From assembly GCA_003162635.1 (NCBI GenBank), contig PMNE01000065.1, positions 114,398-165,139 on the forward strand: a DNA stretch of 50,742 nt, given 5' to 3'. The DNA is from Ignavibacteriota bacterium (GTDB lineage: Bacteria > Bacteroidota > Ignavibacteria > UBA10030 > UBA6906). Positions 41,285 through 50,479 of this stretch are shown here, piece by piece. Made by a program: the position numbers and the translations under genes. Below the pieces are notes generated by a model that saw nothing but the letters and a program-made list of their open reading frames with translations, ran no database searches and was not told the origin of the DNA. Each line of letters begins with the position of its first letter. The first letter of the stretch is position 1.

Positions 41285-42506
41285 GCGCTGTCATGGAAAA
41301 CACGTTGCGGAAGAGTTCTTTGTAGGCCTCGGTCGCCTTGACTGACCGCCGGGCCATGACCGTGACGGCGACATCCAGGGCCTTGTCCACACGGTACGTT
41401 TCCGTCCGTGTCGCTCCACCCCAGGAGAATGCGGGAATCACTTTCGGAGACATCCCGCCTCCGAAGAAATTCGCCGACGGGCCGATCACTGTCCCGGTGT
41501 TGATTGTTGAATTGATGCCGGCCTTGGCATGGTCGCCTGCAATGACACCGACAAACAACGATCCGCTGTCCACCGAGACGCCGTTGATCGTCACGCGGAC
41601 AGTGCCGTAGGTATTTTTCAGATTGCTATTGGTCGTTCCCGCACCCAGGTTCACCCACATACCGAGATAAGAATCACCGAGAAACCCGTCATGTTGCTTG
41701 TTCGCGTACGAATGGAGGATGGAACCTTCGATCTCCCCTCCCACCTTACAGACGGGGCCGATGGTTGTCCCTGCATACACTTTGGCATGGATGCGAACGA
41801 CCGAGCCGTCGCCGACAGCGCACGGTCCCTCCAGCACGGCTCCGGGAAACACTGTCACGCGTTCCCCAATGACGATCGGTCCCTTCCGTGCGTCGAGAAT
41901 TGCCCCCGGTCCGATGTCTGTTCCCGGGCCCACCGTGATGCGCGTCCTGCCGGCGAGTATTGCCGAACGATGAATCTTTGCGCGGCGCGAGATGCCTCCC
42001 CGGAAAAGGGAAACGTCGGCCCCTATCTCCCCCGCATTGGCCGAAAGGAGGTCCCACGGATAACCCGCGAGACGAACCTGCACCGGAACATGGGGGAGAT
42101 TCCGCCATTGTTCCGGATCGATCAGCAAGGCATCCGGTGAATCGACTGATCCCGGCAACGGACTTTGATGCGAGAGCGCCCCGACAATCTCGTCCCCATT
42201 GACAAACACTGCATCAGTTTTTTGCCGGCGAAAGAGCGCGGCGCTGGGCGCATCAAGAAGAAGACGACCGTTCATGAAGAGAGTGCGGTTCTCATGAAGG
42301 GAATTGACGGCAGCACCGGGGTTCTCCTCGCGAAGGACAGCCGCCAGGAAGGGGCGGGTGACAAGACTCAACGATGTGTGAGGGAGTCTGCGGACAATCT
42401 TCTCCCTGAGAGTCAGGACGCCGCACCGCAGGTCGAACACCGGTCGGAAATATGTCAGCGGCAGGAAGTTGTCCGAACGCGCGTCTTCGTAGATGCACAG
42501 GTGCAT
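41259..42506 (-). CDS. GlmU-like putative sugar nucleotidyltransferase with left-handed beta-helix domain
   Basis: N-terminal CIYEDARSDNFLPLTYFRPVFDLRCG, hexapeptide repeats and GDSYLGMWVNLGAGTTNSNLKNTYG. Confidence 0.88.
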   Translation of the reverse strand: MHLCIYEDARSDNFLPLTYFRPVFDLRCGVLTLREKIVRRLPHTSLSLVTRPFLAAVLREENPGAAVNSLHENRTLFMNGRLLLDAPSAALFRRQKTDAVFVNGDEIVGALSHQSPLPGSVDSPDALLIDPEQWRNLPHVPVQVRLAGYPWDLLSANAGEIGADVSLFRGGISRRAKIHRSAILAGRTRITVGPGTDIGPGAILDARKGPIVIGERVTVFPGAVLEGPCAVGDGSVVRIHAKVYAGTTIGPVCKVGGEIEGSILHSYANKQHDGFLGDSYLGMWVNLGAGTTNSNLKNTYGTVRVTINGVSVDSGSLFVGVIAGDHAKAGINSTINTGTVIGPSANFFGGGMSPKVIPAFSWGGATRTETYRVDKALDVAVTVMARRSVKATEAYKELFRNVFSMTAHEREQRTP

Positions 42507-42617
42507 GCGTTGCTCCGACTTGCGAAAAACAACAACGTTCCACGGCTATGGCGCCGCAGAACGTTGCGTAGAAAAAGTCCATCACGCAGAACAACAGCGG
42601 AGTGTTTCCGGAACGGC

Positions 42618-42842
42618 CTATGAGACCGCGGGAGTCTCCGTGGTCTTCTTTGCGTATTTCTTGTTGTAGCGTTCCACGCGACCGGCCGAATCAACCAGCT
42701 TCTGCCTTCCTGTGAAGAAGGGATGGCACGCAGAACAGATTTCGATCTTCAGGTTGCCTGCGGTGGAACGCGTCTCGAACGTATTCCCACATACACAGGT
42801 GACGATCGCCTTCTTATAATCGGGATGAATACCCTCTCTCAT
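42618..42842 (-). CDS. rpmE: 50S ribosomal protein L31 (zinc-binding type)
   Basis: [63 protein letters not shown]. Confidence 0.97.
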   Translation of the reverse strand: MREGIHPDYKKAIVTCVCGNTFETRSTAGNLKIEICSACHPFFTGRQKLVDSAGRVERYNKKYAKKTTETPAVS

Positions 42843-42889
42843 CGCTCCCCCGTCCTTTCTCGTATTGCCCAAGGTACCTCAAGTGTAAA

Positions 42890-42918
42890 AATATACGACA
42901 TTCCACCCATAGAAGCAA
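42890..42918 (-). promoter_or_regulatory. Putative promoter for rpmE: TTGCTT-N17-TATATT
   Basis: Minus strand TTGCTT ctatgggtggaatgtcg TATATT. Confidence 0.6.
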
Positions 42919-42946
42919 TCAAGCCCCTTTCGCAGAAGGATATTGC

Positions 42947-42975
42947 TTGAATTTCGGGGGCATATTCAATAGATT
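42947..42975 (+). promoter_or_regulatory. Putative promoter for the PorV/PorQ-like gene: TTGAAT-N17-TAGATT
   Basis: TTGAAT ttcgggggcatattcaa TAGATTG upstream of ATG 43009. Confidence 0.4.
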
Positions 42976-43008
42976 GATTCGGTAAAACACGACTTGGGAG
43001 AATTCTCC

Positions 43009-43953
43009 ATGCAGCACGCACGGCTCGCCGCCTTCTTGATTCTTGCCGTCGCATTTCAGGAAGCGACATTCGCGCAATCCACGAGCGTCTTCGGATTTCT
43101 CGGGAACGATGCGGGCGCGCGCGCTGCTGCTCTGGCGGGAAGTTTCGTATCCGTGGCAGGAGATGTCAACGGCTTGTTTTACAACCCGGCGTCGCTCGCC
43201 ACGCTCGATTCCACACAGGGATCGGCCGGATTTTTCAAACACCTGCTCGACATCAATGCGGGATATCTCTCGTACGGCCGGAGGATCTCCGACGACGGGG
43301 CCATAGGCGCGGGGATCATCTATACGAACTACGGGTCGTTCGACGAGAGGGACGATCTAGGGAACACGATCGGCTCGTTCACACCTGCCGATCTTGCTCT
43401 CATCCTCGGGTACGCCACAACGATCGACGAAAACCTCTATGCCGGCGCCGGCTTCAAATTCATCCACTCCTCCATTGCGGAGTATCATTCCACCGCCATC
43501 GCCGCCGACGCAGGAGTGCTTTACCTGATCCCCGAACACCGGATCGCGCTTGGCGCAAGCATACGCAACATCGGCACGCAGCTCAGCACCTATGCGGGGG
43601 TTCACGAGCAGCTTCCGCTTGATCTCACCATCGGCGGTTCGATCATCCCGCGCGGACTCCCTCTCCTCTTCAACATGAACTTCCACAAGCTGAATGCAGT
43701 TGCAGACAACTTTGGTGGTCACTTCCGGGCTTTCACGGTGGGCGGGGAATTCACCCTTTCCAGGGTCCTCCAACTCCGCGTCGGATACAACAATGAACAG
43801 AGGCTGGACCTCAAAACGGGAACCACCGCGGGGATGGCCGGGCTCTCCATCGGCCTTGGCATCACCGTCTCGCGGTACAGAGTGGATTATGCTCTCTCCT
43901 CACTCGGCACGATAGGCAACTTCCACAGAATTTCCCTCAGTTCGGGGTTCTAA
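43009..43953 (+). CDS. PorV/PorQ-family outer-membrane beta-barrel protein
   Basis: Signal peptide; GNDAGARAAALAGSFVSVAGDVNGLFYNPASLA is characteristic of the family; alternating beta pattern to an aromatic C-terminus. Confidence 0.82.
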   Translation: MQHARLAAFLILAVAFQEATFAQSTSVFGFLGNDAGARAAALAGSFVSVAGDVNGLFYNPASLATLDSTQGSAGFFKHLLDINAGYLSYGRRISDDGAIGAGIIYTNYGSFDERDDLGNTIGSFTPADLALILGYATTIDENLYAGAGFKFIHSSIAEYHSTAIAADAGVLYLIPEHRIALGASIRNIGTQLSTYAGVHEQLPLDLTIGGSIIPRGLPLLFNMNFHKLNAVADNFGGHFRAFTVGGEFTLSRVLQLRVGYNNEQRLDLKTGTTAGMAGLSIGLGITVSRYRVDYALSSLGTIGNFHRISLSSGF

Positions 43954-43972
43954 CAACACCCCAACACCTTTC

Positions 43973-44728
43973 TCACCTACCGTGGGCGGCAAACGGCGCG
44001 AGCGCCAGCGTGCCGGCATAGAAAAGAAGCATGCCCCCAAAGACCAGGAGCGGGATGATCCTTTTGCGGGAATGATTGATCTCGGGGATCAGGTCGCTTG
44101 CTCCCACGTAGGTTGCGACCCCCGCCGAGAGCGCAAAGGCAATCCCCAACACTTTCTCGCTGATGCCGGCGAGAAAAATGACGCTCACGATGCCGAGCAT
44201 AGTCGCCAGCCCGATCGCACACGTCGCAAGGAGCGCGAAGGACCTCTTCCGTTCAGCCGCAAGCATCACCGAGGCGATCGTCAGTCCCTCGGGAATCTTA
44301 TGCAGCAGGACGGCAAAGAAGACCAGCAGCCCGATGTAGAAATCATATTGCATGCCCGCCGAGATCGTAAAGCCGTCGAAGAACGCGTGAAGAAACAGTC
44401 CGACCAGCGTCGACATGCTGGCGACGGGGGACACCATCACCTCCCGGTGGGTTTCCTCCCCGAAGTGGAGATGGCCGACGACGGTGTGTTCGAAGAAATG
44501 CAACAAGGCATAACCGATGAGGATAAAGAGCGGAGCTGCCGGTCCAGCGGCGTGAAGTCCTTCCGGGACCAGTTCCACGAACACGAGGGCCAGGATAAAA
44601 CCGGCCCCGAGCGCGAGCAAGTACTCCTGCACTCTCTTCGGCCAATCCGCCCGCATCACCACCAACCATCCACCCAGAACCTCTGCAAGCGAGGCAACGA
44701 GACCGAACAGGATGATCGTCACCGTCAT
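43973..44728 (-). CDS. ZIP family metal transporter
   Basis: Eight TM-like segments; LFLHAFFDGFTI and AVLLHKIPEGLTIASVML metal-binding TM motifs. Confidence 0.92.
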   Translation of the reverse strand: MTVTIILFGLVASLAEVLGGWLVVMRADWPKRVQEYLLALGAGFILALVFVELVPEGLHAAGPAAPLFILIGYALLHFFEHTVVGHLHFGEETHREVMVSPVASMSTLVGLFLHAFFDGFTISAGMQYDFYIGLLVFFAVLLHKIPEGLTIASVMLAAERKRSFALLATCAIGLATMLGIVSVIFLAGISEKVLGIAFALSAGVATYVGASDLIPEINHSRKRIIPLLVFGGMLLFYAGTLALAPFAAHGR

Positions 44729-45894
44729 CGGCTGCGCACCTCCTGCCGATATGGGGATTGGAGGAATTCGGTCGCCTGCGCCTCACTGCCGTTGTAGTCC
44801 TTCATCTCGAGTACCTTCTTGTACTGCGCGACGGCCAGTTCCCGCTTCCCCTGGATGTCGTACACCATGCCGATCTTCAGGTTCGCCATTGCCATGAACC
44901 CTGAGGCGCCTTCCTTATCAAGTTCCCTGCACATTGCGTCGCACTGATAGAAGTGCGGAAGCGCTTCATTCGGTTTTCCCTCCATCATGTCCGCCATGCC
45001 AAGGTAATATTCCGCTTCGCGCCTGGAGGATGCCGCATATCCCCGCATGCCCTGATCGGCCCGCTCGCGGATCGCGGTGAAGACAGACCGGACAGCCACC
45101 CAATCGTCGACGGAAACAAGACACCGGCCAAGATAGCGGTGGAAGAGCGTGTTCGTGGGAAACCGATCGTGCAGCTTTGCCGCCAGGGCAAGGGCTTTTC
45201 TGTAGTCTTTTTCGTAGTAGTAGTAGATCTGCATCAGAAAATACGTCGCCTCAACAGCGGCATACTTCCCCTGCTCGGAAGCCCGGGTCAATTGCTCGAT
45301 CCCCTTCTGCTTGTCCCCGGCCGGGATGAACAGGATCAACGGTTTGACAAATGGGTATTCCTTCGGGATGACATCCGCATAGTAGTTGTACATCCCCGTT
45401 CCGAGGAGAATATCGCAATTCGAGGGATCAAGCGACGACGCGGATTGGACCAGGGGAAGGGCCTTTCTCCCCGCATTGGCAGCGGCGAGGTAATCATTGC
45501 GGTGGAAGCGGAGCCGCCCCTCAAAACCGATCGCTCCCCCCTTGAAGAAGATCGCTGTCACGTCGTCCGGATTCTTGTCCAGCAAGGCATCGCACACGTC
45601 GATCACGTGGTCGAGTGAATCGAAGAACCGCCGGTCGTATTGTTCATTCTCAAGATCGATCGCGATCCGCCACCAATCAACCATCGCCAGGAAGAAATGT
45701 CCGGCGGGATGATCCGGCGCCATTTGAACAAGGAGACGGAAGTCGTGCTCCGCCTGTTCGAATTCCAGATTGTACACGTGGTCGATCCCTTGCCGCGTGG
45801 TCGCATCGAATTCATCGCGGGGAGGGACCTGCGAATGGCCGCGGGGGGCGCAGAGAACGAGCACGGCTGCCAGGATGCTCCCCATGCGTTTCAC
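44725..45894 (-). CDS. Tetratricopeptide repeat protein with signal peptide
   Basis: Repeated helical pairs (YNLEFEQAEHDFRLLVQMAPDHPAGHFFLA; EGKPNEALPHFYQC; IQGKRELAVAQYKKVLEM). Confidence 0.82.
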   Translation of the reverse strand: MKRMGSILAAVLVLCAPRGHSQVPPRDEFDATTRQGIDHVYNLEFEQAEHDFRLLVQMAPDHPAGHFFLAMVDWWRIAIDLENEQYDRRFFDSLDHVIDVCDALLDKNPDDVTAIFFKGGAIGFEGRLRFHRNDYLAAANAGRKALPLVQSASSLDPSNCDILLGTGMYNYYADVIPKEYPFVKPLILFIPAGDKQKGIEQLTRASEQGKYAAVEATYFLMQIYYYYEKDYRKALALAAKLHDRFPTNTLFHRYLGRCLVSVDDWVAVRSVFTAIRERADQGMRGYAASSRREAEYYLGMADMMEGKPNEALPHFYQCDAMCRELDKEGASGFMAMANLKIGMVYDIQGKRELAVAQYKKVLEMKDYNGSEAQATEFLQSPYRQEVRSR

Positions 45895-46802
45895 GACGGC
45901 ACCCCTTTCTTCGCAATCAAGTCTTCAATCGAATCAAGTGTCACAATCCCTTCCGGCGCGCGCAGATACGGTGCCTTGAGGACATACCACCCCCCGAGGA
46001 TCAATGCAAGCGTCGCCAGCACTCCCCCCTCGGGACCGAACTCCCCTCCGACGATCCATGCGGGTCCCGACTGGGTGAGCCTGATCAAAGAATGCAAAGT
46101 CGGATCAAGACCACTCGTCGGGAAACCATAGATCGTCGTTTGTGAAAAATTCCATGCAAAGTGAATGCCGAAGGGAAGCCAGAGACTTCGTGTCTTCATG
46201 TACGCAACGGAGAAAAGAACCCCCGCACAGCCAATATTCACCATGGGGAGTGCCGAGACGTGTGGGTTGAAGATATGAGCGACTGCAAACACACCCGCCA
46301 TCAGGAGCAGAGCGGGGAGGAATGTGACCATCTGGATCAGGGTCTGAAAGAGATATCCGCGAAAGAAGACCTCTTCTCCCATCGCACCGAGGGCAAACCA
46401 GAGCAAAGAGCCCCCCGCGACCCCCATCGATTCTCCCAACGAGTGCTGCGGAAAAGCAGGTGTCGCGTATCCCATCCCGGCTTCGACGAGAAAAATACCC
46501 GTCATCATCAAAAAGCCGAGCAGGCATCCCGCCCCGATATCCTTGAACGTCTTCTCGTGGAGAGCCAAGCCGACCGCGGAGAGCGGTTTTTTGTTCACCC
46601 ATCGGGTCATCACCCATGTGGCCGCTAGTCCCGCACAGAGGAGAACAACCGTCTGGAACATGGCCAGACTGCCGGGGATGAGGAGGAAGGACCCGCTCAG
46701 GCCCAGGGCGACCGCCGCCGATATGACAAGGAACAACGCCATACGCCAACCGCTCCGGAGTTCTCCGTGGCGGTTGCGAATGATCCCCACCCTTGTGCTC
46801 AT
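45891..46802 (-). CDS. CPBP family intramembrane glutamic endopeptidase
   Basis: ALGAMGEEVFFRGYLFQTL motif, FAVAHIFNP and GIHFAWNFSQ in multi-TM context; start chosen at MSTRVGIIRNRHG. Confidence 0.88.
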   Translation of the reverse strand: MSTRVGIIRNRHGELRSGWRMALFLVISAAVALGLSGSFLLIPGSLAMFQTVVLLCAGLAATWVMTRWVNKKPLSAVGLALHEKTFKDIGAGCLLGFLMMTGIFLVEAGMGYATPAFPQHSLGESMGVAGGSLLWFALGAMGEEVFFRGYLFQTLIQMVTFLPALLLMAGVFAVAHIFNPHVSALPMVNIGCAGVLFSVAYMKTRSLWLPFGIHFAWNFSQTTIYGFPTSGLDPTLHSLIRLTQSGPAWIVGGEFGPEGGVLATLALILGGWYVLKAPYLRAPEGIVTLDSIEDLIAKKGVPS

Positions 46803-46884
46803 GCCTGAGAGCCCCGTGGAGTTCCACTCCCGGTGAACGGCACATGGCAGCTCCCGGCAGAACCCGATGCCCCGGCCGTGCCCG

Positions 46885-47739
46885 TCACGAACATGGGACG
46901 TCCCTTTCCGGAATTCCTGCTGCGGCGGAGGGGACGCCCGCCACGCGCTGAATCGACAGACGGATGACGGCACTGCGGTCCGGATATACCGCCCCGCTTA
47001 CGTTGACGTGGATCCTGATGTAATGAATTTCCGAGGTACTTGTGGAAACGCGTGCATAATAGATCACGTTATCGTTGACAGGGATGAGGTGTTCCGTGAA
47101 TGTTGCATCGCCGGGGAAGGCGGCAAGCGCGGTGTCAAGGGAGGCCGCTGCCGTCGTCACCGTCGAAAACATGGTGACGTTCCAAGGGGAATAAAAGTCA
47201 GCTCCGCTGTGCAGGGCGAGTTGTTGTCCGCCGCTCCCTTCCAGGTAGAAAGCAATGGACGCCTGCGAGGTCTGGTCGAGGATCTGCGCAGAGGGGGGCG
47301 TTGTCTGATTCCCCAGACTAATGCCCGCAACCCGTCCGAGACGTGAAGCGTCTTGCTCAAAAATCACCAGCGACCCGTTGTCAAAACGATAGGCAGGAGC
47401 CCATGCTATCGTCACCGGCGTGCTGGTGAAGGAGTCAGATCTGCGCGACATGACTGAAAACTGCATCAGACCCTGGGGCAGCGGTCCCGCCAGGTATGAG
47501 AAGGTGGCCGCCCCCACCGTATCCTTCACCGAACCCCACGACGCGGTGTAACCGGCAAAATCGGAAGCCGACGCGCTCGCGGAGGCGCTCCAGACCAGCA
47601 TGACGTGCGTGCTGTCCGCCGAATACGCGTACAGTCCCCCCGGTGGCTGCAGAAGCAGATCAGTCCCAGGTCCGGCCAGGTTTTTGCCGCAGCCGAGAGC
47701 GAGCATCCCGCTCAACAGAATAGTGATCAACGATTTCAT
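46885..47739 (-). CDS. Hypothetical lipoprotein with fibronectin type III-like N-terminal region
   Basis: Lipobox LALGC; LQPPGGLYAYSADSTHVMLVWSASAS...DFAGYTASWG is FN3-like. Confidence 0.7.
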   Translation of the reverse strand: MKSLITILLSGMLALGCGKNLAGPGTDLLLQPPGGLYAYSADSTHVMLVWSASASASASDFAGYTASWGSVKDTVGAATFSYLAGPLPQGLMQFSVMSRRSDSFTSTPVTIAWAPAYRFDNGSLVIFEQDASRLGRVAGISLGNQTTPPSAQILDQTSQASIAFYLEGSGGQQLALHSGADFYSPWNVTMFSTVTTAAASLDTALAAFPGDATFTEHLIPVNDNVIYYARVSTSTSEIHYIRIHVNVSGAVYPDRSAVIRLSIQRVAGVPSAAAGIPERDVPCS

Positions 47740-47769
47740 GCATCCTCCCGGAATTCCCGTTCGTGGAAC

Positions 47770-49107
47770 TTAGGCAGCATTGATTTTCTTCCGAAGATAC
47801 TCCGGAAGTGCATCCGCACCGACCCTTGTCTGCTGCATGGAATCACGTTCCCGTACCGTCACTGTGTTATCCTGAAGGGTCTGGGAATCGACGGTAATGC
47901 AGTACGGCGTGCCGGCTTCGTCCTGGCGGCGGTACCGCCTGCCGACGGCCCCGCTGTCGTCGTAGAAAACGCGAAGATGGGGACGCAACCCCTGGAGGAT
48001 GTTCCTCGCAAGTTCAGGCATCCCGTCGCGGTTCACCAGGGGAAATACCGCCGCCTTGATCGGCGCAAGTTTCGCATGGAGCCCGAGGACGACCCTTGTC
48101 TCCGTTTTCCCGTCGGCCGTGGGAGCTTCCTCCTCGCGGTACGCATTGACGAGGAAAGCCATGAACGAACGGCTTGCACCGGCCGAGGTCTCGATAATGT
48201 ACGGGGTGTACCGTTCCTTTGCCTCCTCATCGAAATACTTCATTGATTTACCGGAAAATTCCTCATGACGGGAGAGGTCGAAATCCGTCCTGTTGTGGAT
48301 CCCTTCGATCTCACCCCAGCCGAAGGGAAACAGGTATTCGATGTCAAACGCGTCTTTTGCGTAATGCGCAAGCTTGTCGGGTTCATGTTGATGGTACTGC
48401 AGCTTGTCCTTGTCGATGCCGAGTCCAATGAACCAGGCGAGGCGTTCGGCCTTCCAATAGCGGAACCATTCCTCGTCGGTCCCCGGTTTGACGAAAAACT
48501 GCATCTCCATCTGTTCAAATTCGCGGGTACGGAAAAGGAAGTTCTTCGTGTTGATCTCATTCCGGAACGCCTTCCCGATCTGCGCGATGCCGAACGGCAG
48601 CTTCTGCCGCGATGCCGCCTGCACATTCAGAAAGTTGACATAAATTCCCTGGGCGGTTTCCGGACGCAGGTACACGACCGAAGCATTATCCTCCGTTGGT
48701 CCGATGAACGTTTTGAACATCAGATTGAACTGCCGTGCCTCCGTAAACTTTCCTTCATGCTGACATTTCGACGCCTTGCGCCCCTTGTAGGCGGGGTTGC
48801 CGCACATGGCGTCCTCGATCTGGTCTGCACGGAATCGCGCCTTGCATTCCTTGCAGTCCACCATCGGATCGGTGAAGTTGGCAACGTGTCCCGATGCCTC
48901 CCAGACGCGCGGGTGCATGAGAATGCTCGCATCGATCCCCTCGATATCCTCCCGGGAGGTCATGGTCTGCCACCATTGCTCCTTAATGTTGCGCAGGAGC
49001 TCGACGCCGAGCGGACCGTAGTCCCAGCATCCATTCAACCCACCGTACACTTCACTCGACTGAAAGACATACCCCCGTCTCTTGGAAAGAGAGACAATTT
49101 TCTCCAT
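47770..49107 (-). CDS. glyS: Glycine--tRNA ligase (class II, homodimeric type); start may be at 49164 (ATT)
   Basis: EKIVSLSKRRGYVFQSSEVYGGLNGCWDYGPLGVELLRNIK, RPETAQGIYVNF and REFEQMEMQFFV. Confidence 0.95.
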   Translation of the reverse strand: MEKIVSLSKRRGYVFQSSEVYGGLNGCWDYGPLGVELLRNIKEQWWQTMTSREDIEGIDASILMHPRVWEASGHVANFTDPMVDCKECKARFRADQIEDAMCGNPAYKGRKASKCQHEGKFTEARQFNLMFKTFIGPTEDNASVVYLRPETAQGIYVNFLNVQAASRQKLPFGIAQIGKAFRNEINTKNFLFRTREFEQMEMQFFVKPGTDEEWFRYWKAERLAWFIGLGIDKDKLQYHQHEPDKLAHYAKDAFDIEYLFPFGWGEIEGIHNRTDFDLSRHEEFSGKSMKYFDEEAKERYTPYIIETSAGASRSFMAFLVNAYREEEAPTADGKTETRVVLGLHAKLAPIKAAVFPLVNRDGMPELARNILQGLRPHLRVFYDDSGAVGRRYRRQDEAGTPYCITVDSQTLQDNTVTVRERDSMQQTRVGADALPEYLRKKINAA

Positions 49108-49179
49108 GGCTGTCGGGCCGCCGGCGGGTTTTTCCGGCTTCGCAGGTTTCTGATCCGAGGAAATGGCAAACCTCCTTGA

Positions 49180-49656
49180 CTATGGATGTGGGTTTCGATC
49201 CCGTCCCTGTTCATCGGGCGATCCGGTCACGAAGATCACGCTCCGCACCGTTCGACCGCCCCGGACGATGTGCATTGTCACGCTCTCCTCCTTCGTCCGT
49301 TCCGTCGCCACCACGTGCGCATCGAACGGCGCGAGAAGGAGGCTCATTTCATGGTTGACTTCGATGCCGGGAAAGCCAGGGGGAACCGTTACGCGCTGCT
49401 CCCAACGCTCGCCGGGCGCACCCCCCACCGTCGCCCGCCAGGTTCGCACGTCGTCCCGGCGGACGGCATAGCGGGCCAGCACCGTATCCACGACCGTCGC
49501 AATGCCCGCTTCGGCATTCCGGCGTTCCTTCTCGGTCTCATGCTTTCCTCCCACCCCGAAGTACTCGACTGTCGTCATCCCCAGGGCGCAGGCGGCGAGG
49601 ACAACGGCGGTGATTGCCCGGAAACGGAGCGAACGATGGCGGCTTTCTCTTGTCAT
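49180..49656 (-). CDS. Hypothetical protein with N-terminal membrane anchor/signal
   Basis: Start MTRESRHRSLRFRAITAVVLAACALGMTTVEYFG; ATGA overlap with upstream gene; no family recognised. Confidence 0.6.
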   Translation of the reverse strand: MTRESRHRSLRFRAITAVVLAACALGMTTVEYFGVGGKHETEKERRNAEAGIATVVDTVLARYAVRRDDVRTWRATVGGAPGERWEQRVTVPPGFPGIEVNHEMSLLLAPFDAHVVATERTKEESVTMHIVRGGRTVRSVIFVTGSPDEQGRDRNPHP

Positions 49657-50435
49657 GAATGTCGGAAGATCGGCTTTCGTTTTTCCAGAAACGCGCGTGT
49701 TCCTTCCTTGAAATCCGGACTTTCGCAGCACACGCCGAAGAGGGACGCCTCGAGCCGTTCTCCCTCGGACAGGGGAACTTCTTCGGTGATGTTCACCGCC
49801 TTCAAGGCCATGCGCACAGCAATTTGACCGAAGGATCCGATCGCCTTTGCCATCATCCGGGCCCGATCGAGCAGTTCGGCGGGAGGAACAATCTTGTTCA
49901 CGAGGCCGATGCGGAACGCCTCCTGGGCATCGATCGGGAGGCCCGTCAGGATCAATTCCATCGCCCTCCCCCGCCCCACGAGCCGGGCGAGACGTTGGGT
50001 TCCTCCGTAGCCCGGAATGACGCCGAGGTTCACCTCAGGTTGACCGAAGCGCGCATTTTCCGAAGCGATACGCAGATGGCACGCCATCGCAAGTTCGCAG
50101 CCACCGCCAAGCGCGTAGCCGTTGACGGCCGCGATGACCGGTTTCCCCAGGTTCTCGATATCGTCAAAGACTCCCTGGCCGGAGGAAGACATCGCGCGCC
50201 CCGTTTCGCCATTGAGCACGGCGAGCTCAGCGATATCCGCGCCGGCAACGAACGCCTTTTCTCCGGCCCCCGTCACGATGACGACATCGACCTCCGGGTC
50301 ATTCTTGAGCGCCGCGAAGCACCTTTTCAGGTCCGCCCTGATCTCCGCGTTGAGCGCATTGAGTTTGTCCGGGCGGTTGATCGTTACGGTTGCAATACGC
50401 TCATCAATGTTGCACAGCAGCGTGCGGTAGTCCAT
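49653..50435 (-). CDS. Enoyl-CoA hydratase/isomerase family protein
   Basis: ATVTINRPDKLNALNAEIRADL, GAGEKAFVAGADIAEL and AVNGYALGGGCELAMACHLRIASENARFGQPEVNLGVIPGYGGTQRL. Confidence 0.95.
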   Translation of the reverse strand: MDYRTLLCNIDERIATVTINRPDKLNALNAEIRADLKRCFAALKNDPEVDVVIVTGAGEKAFVAGADIAELAVLNGETGRAMSSSGQGVFDDIENLGKPVIAAVNGYALGGGCELAMACHLRIASENARFGQPEVNLGVIPGYGGTQRLARLVGRGRAMELILTGLPIDAQEAFRIGLVNKIVPPAELLDRARMMAKAIGSFGQIAVRMALKAVNITEEVPLSEGERLEASLFGVCCESPDFKEGTRAFLEKRKPIFRHS

Positions 50436-50479
50436 ACCCTCTCCTGCGGTCAAAGAACGTTCGTGCGCCATACAGGGTC

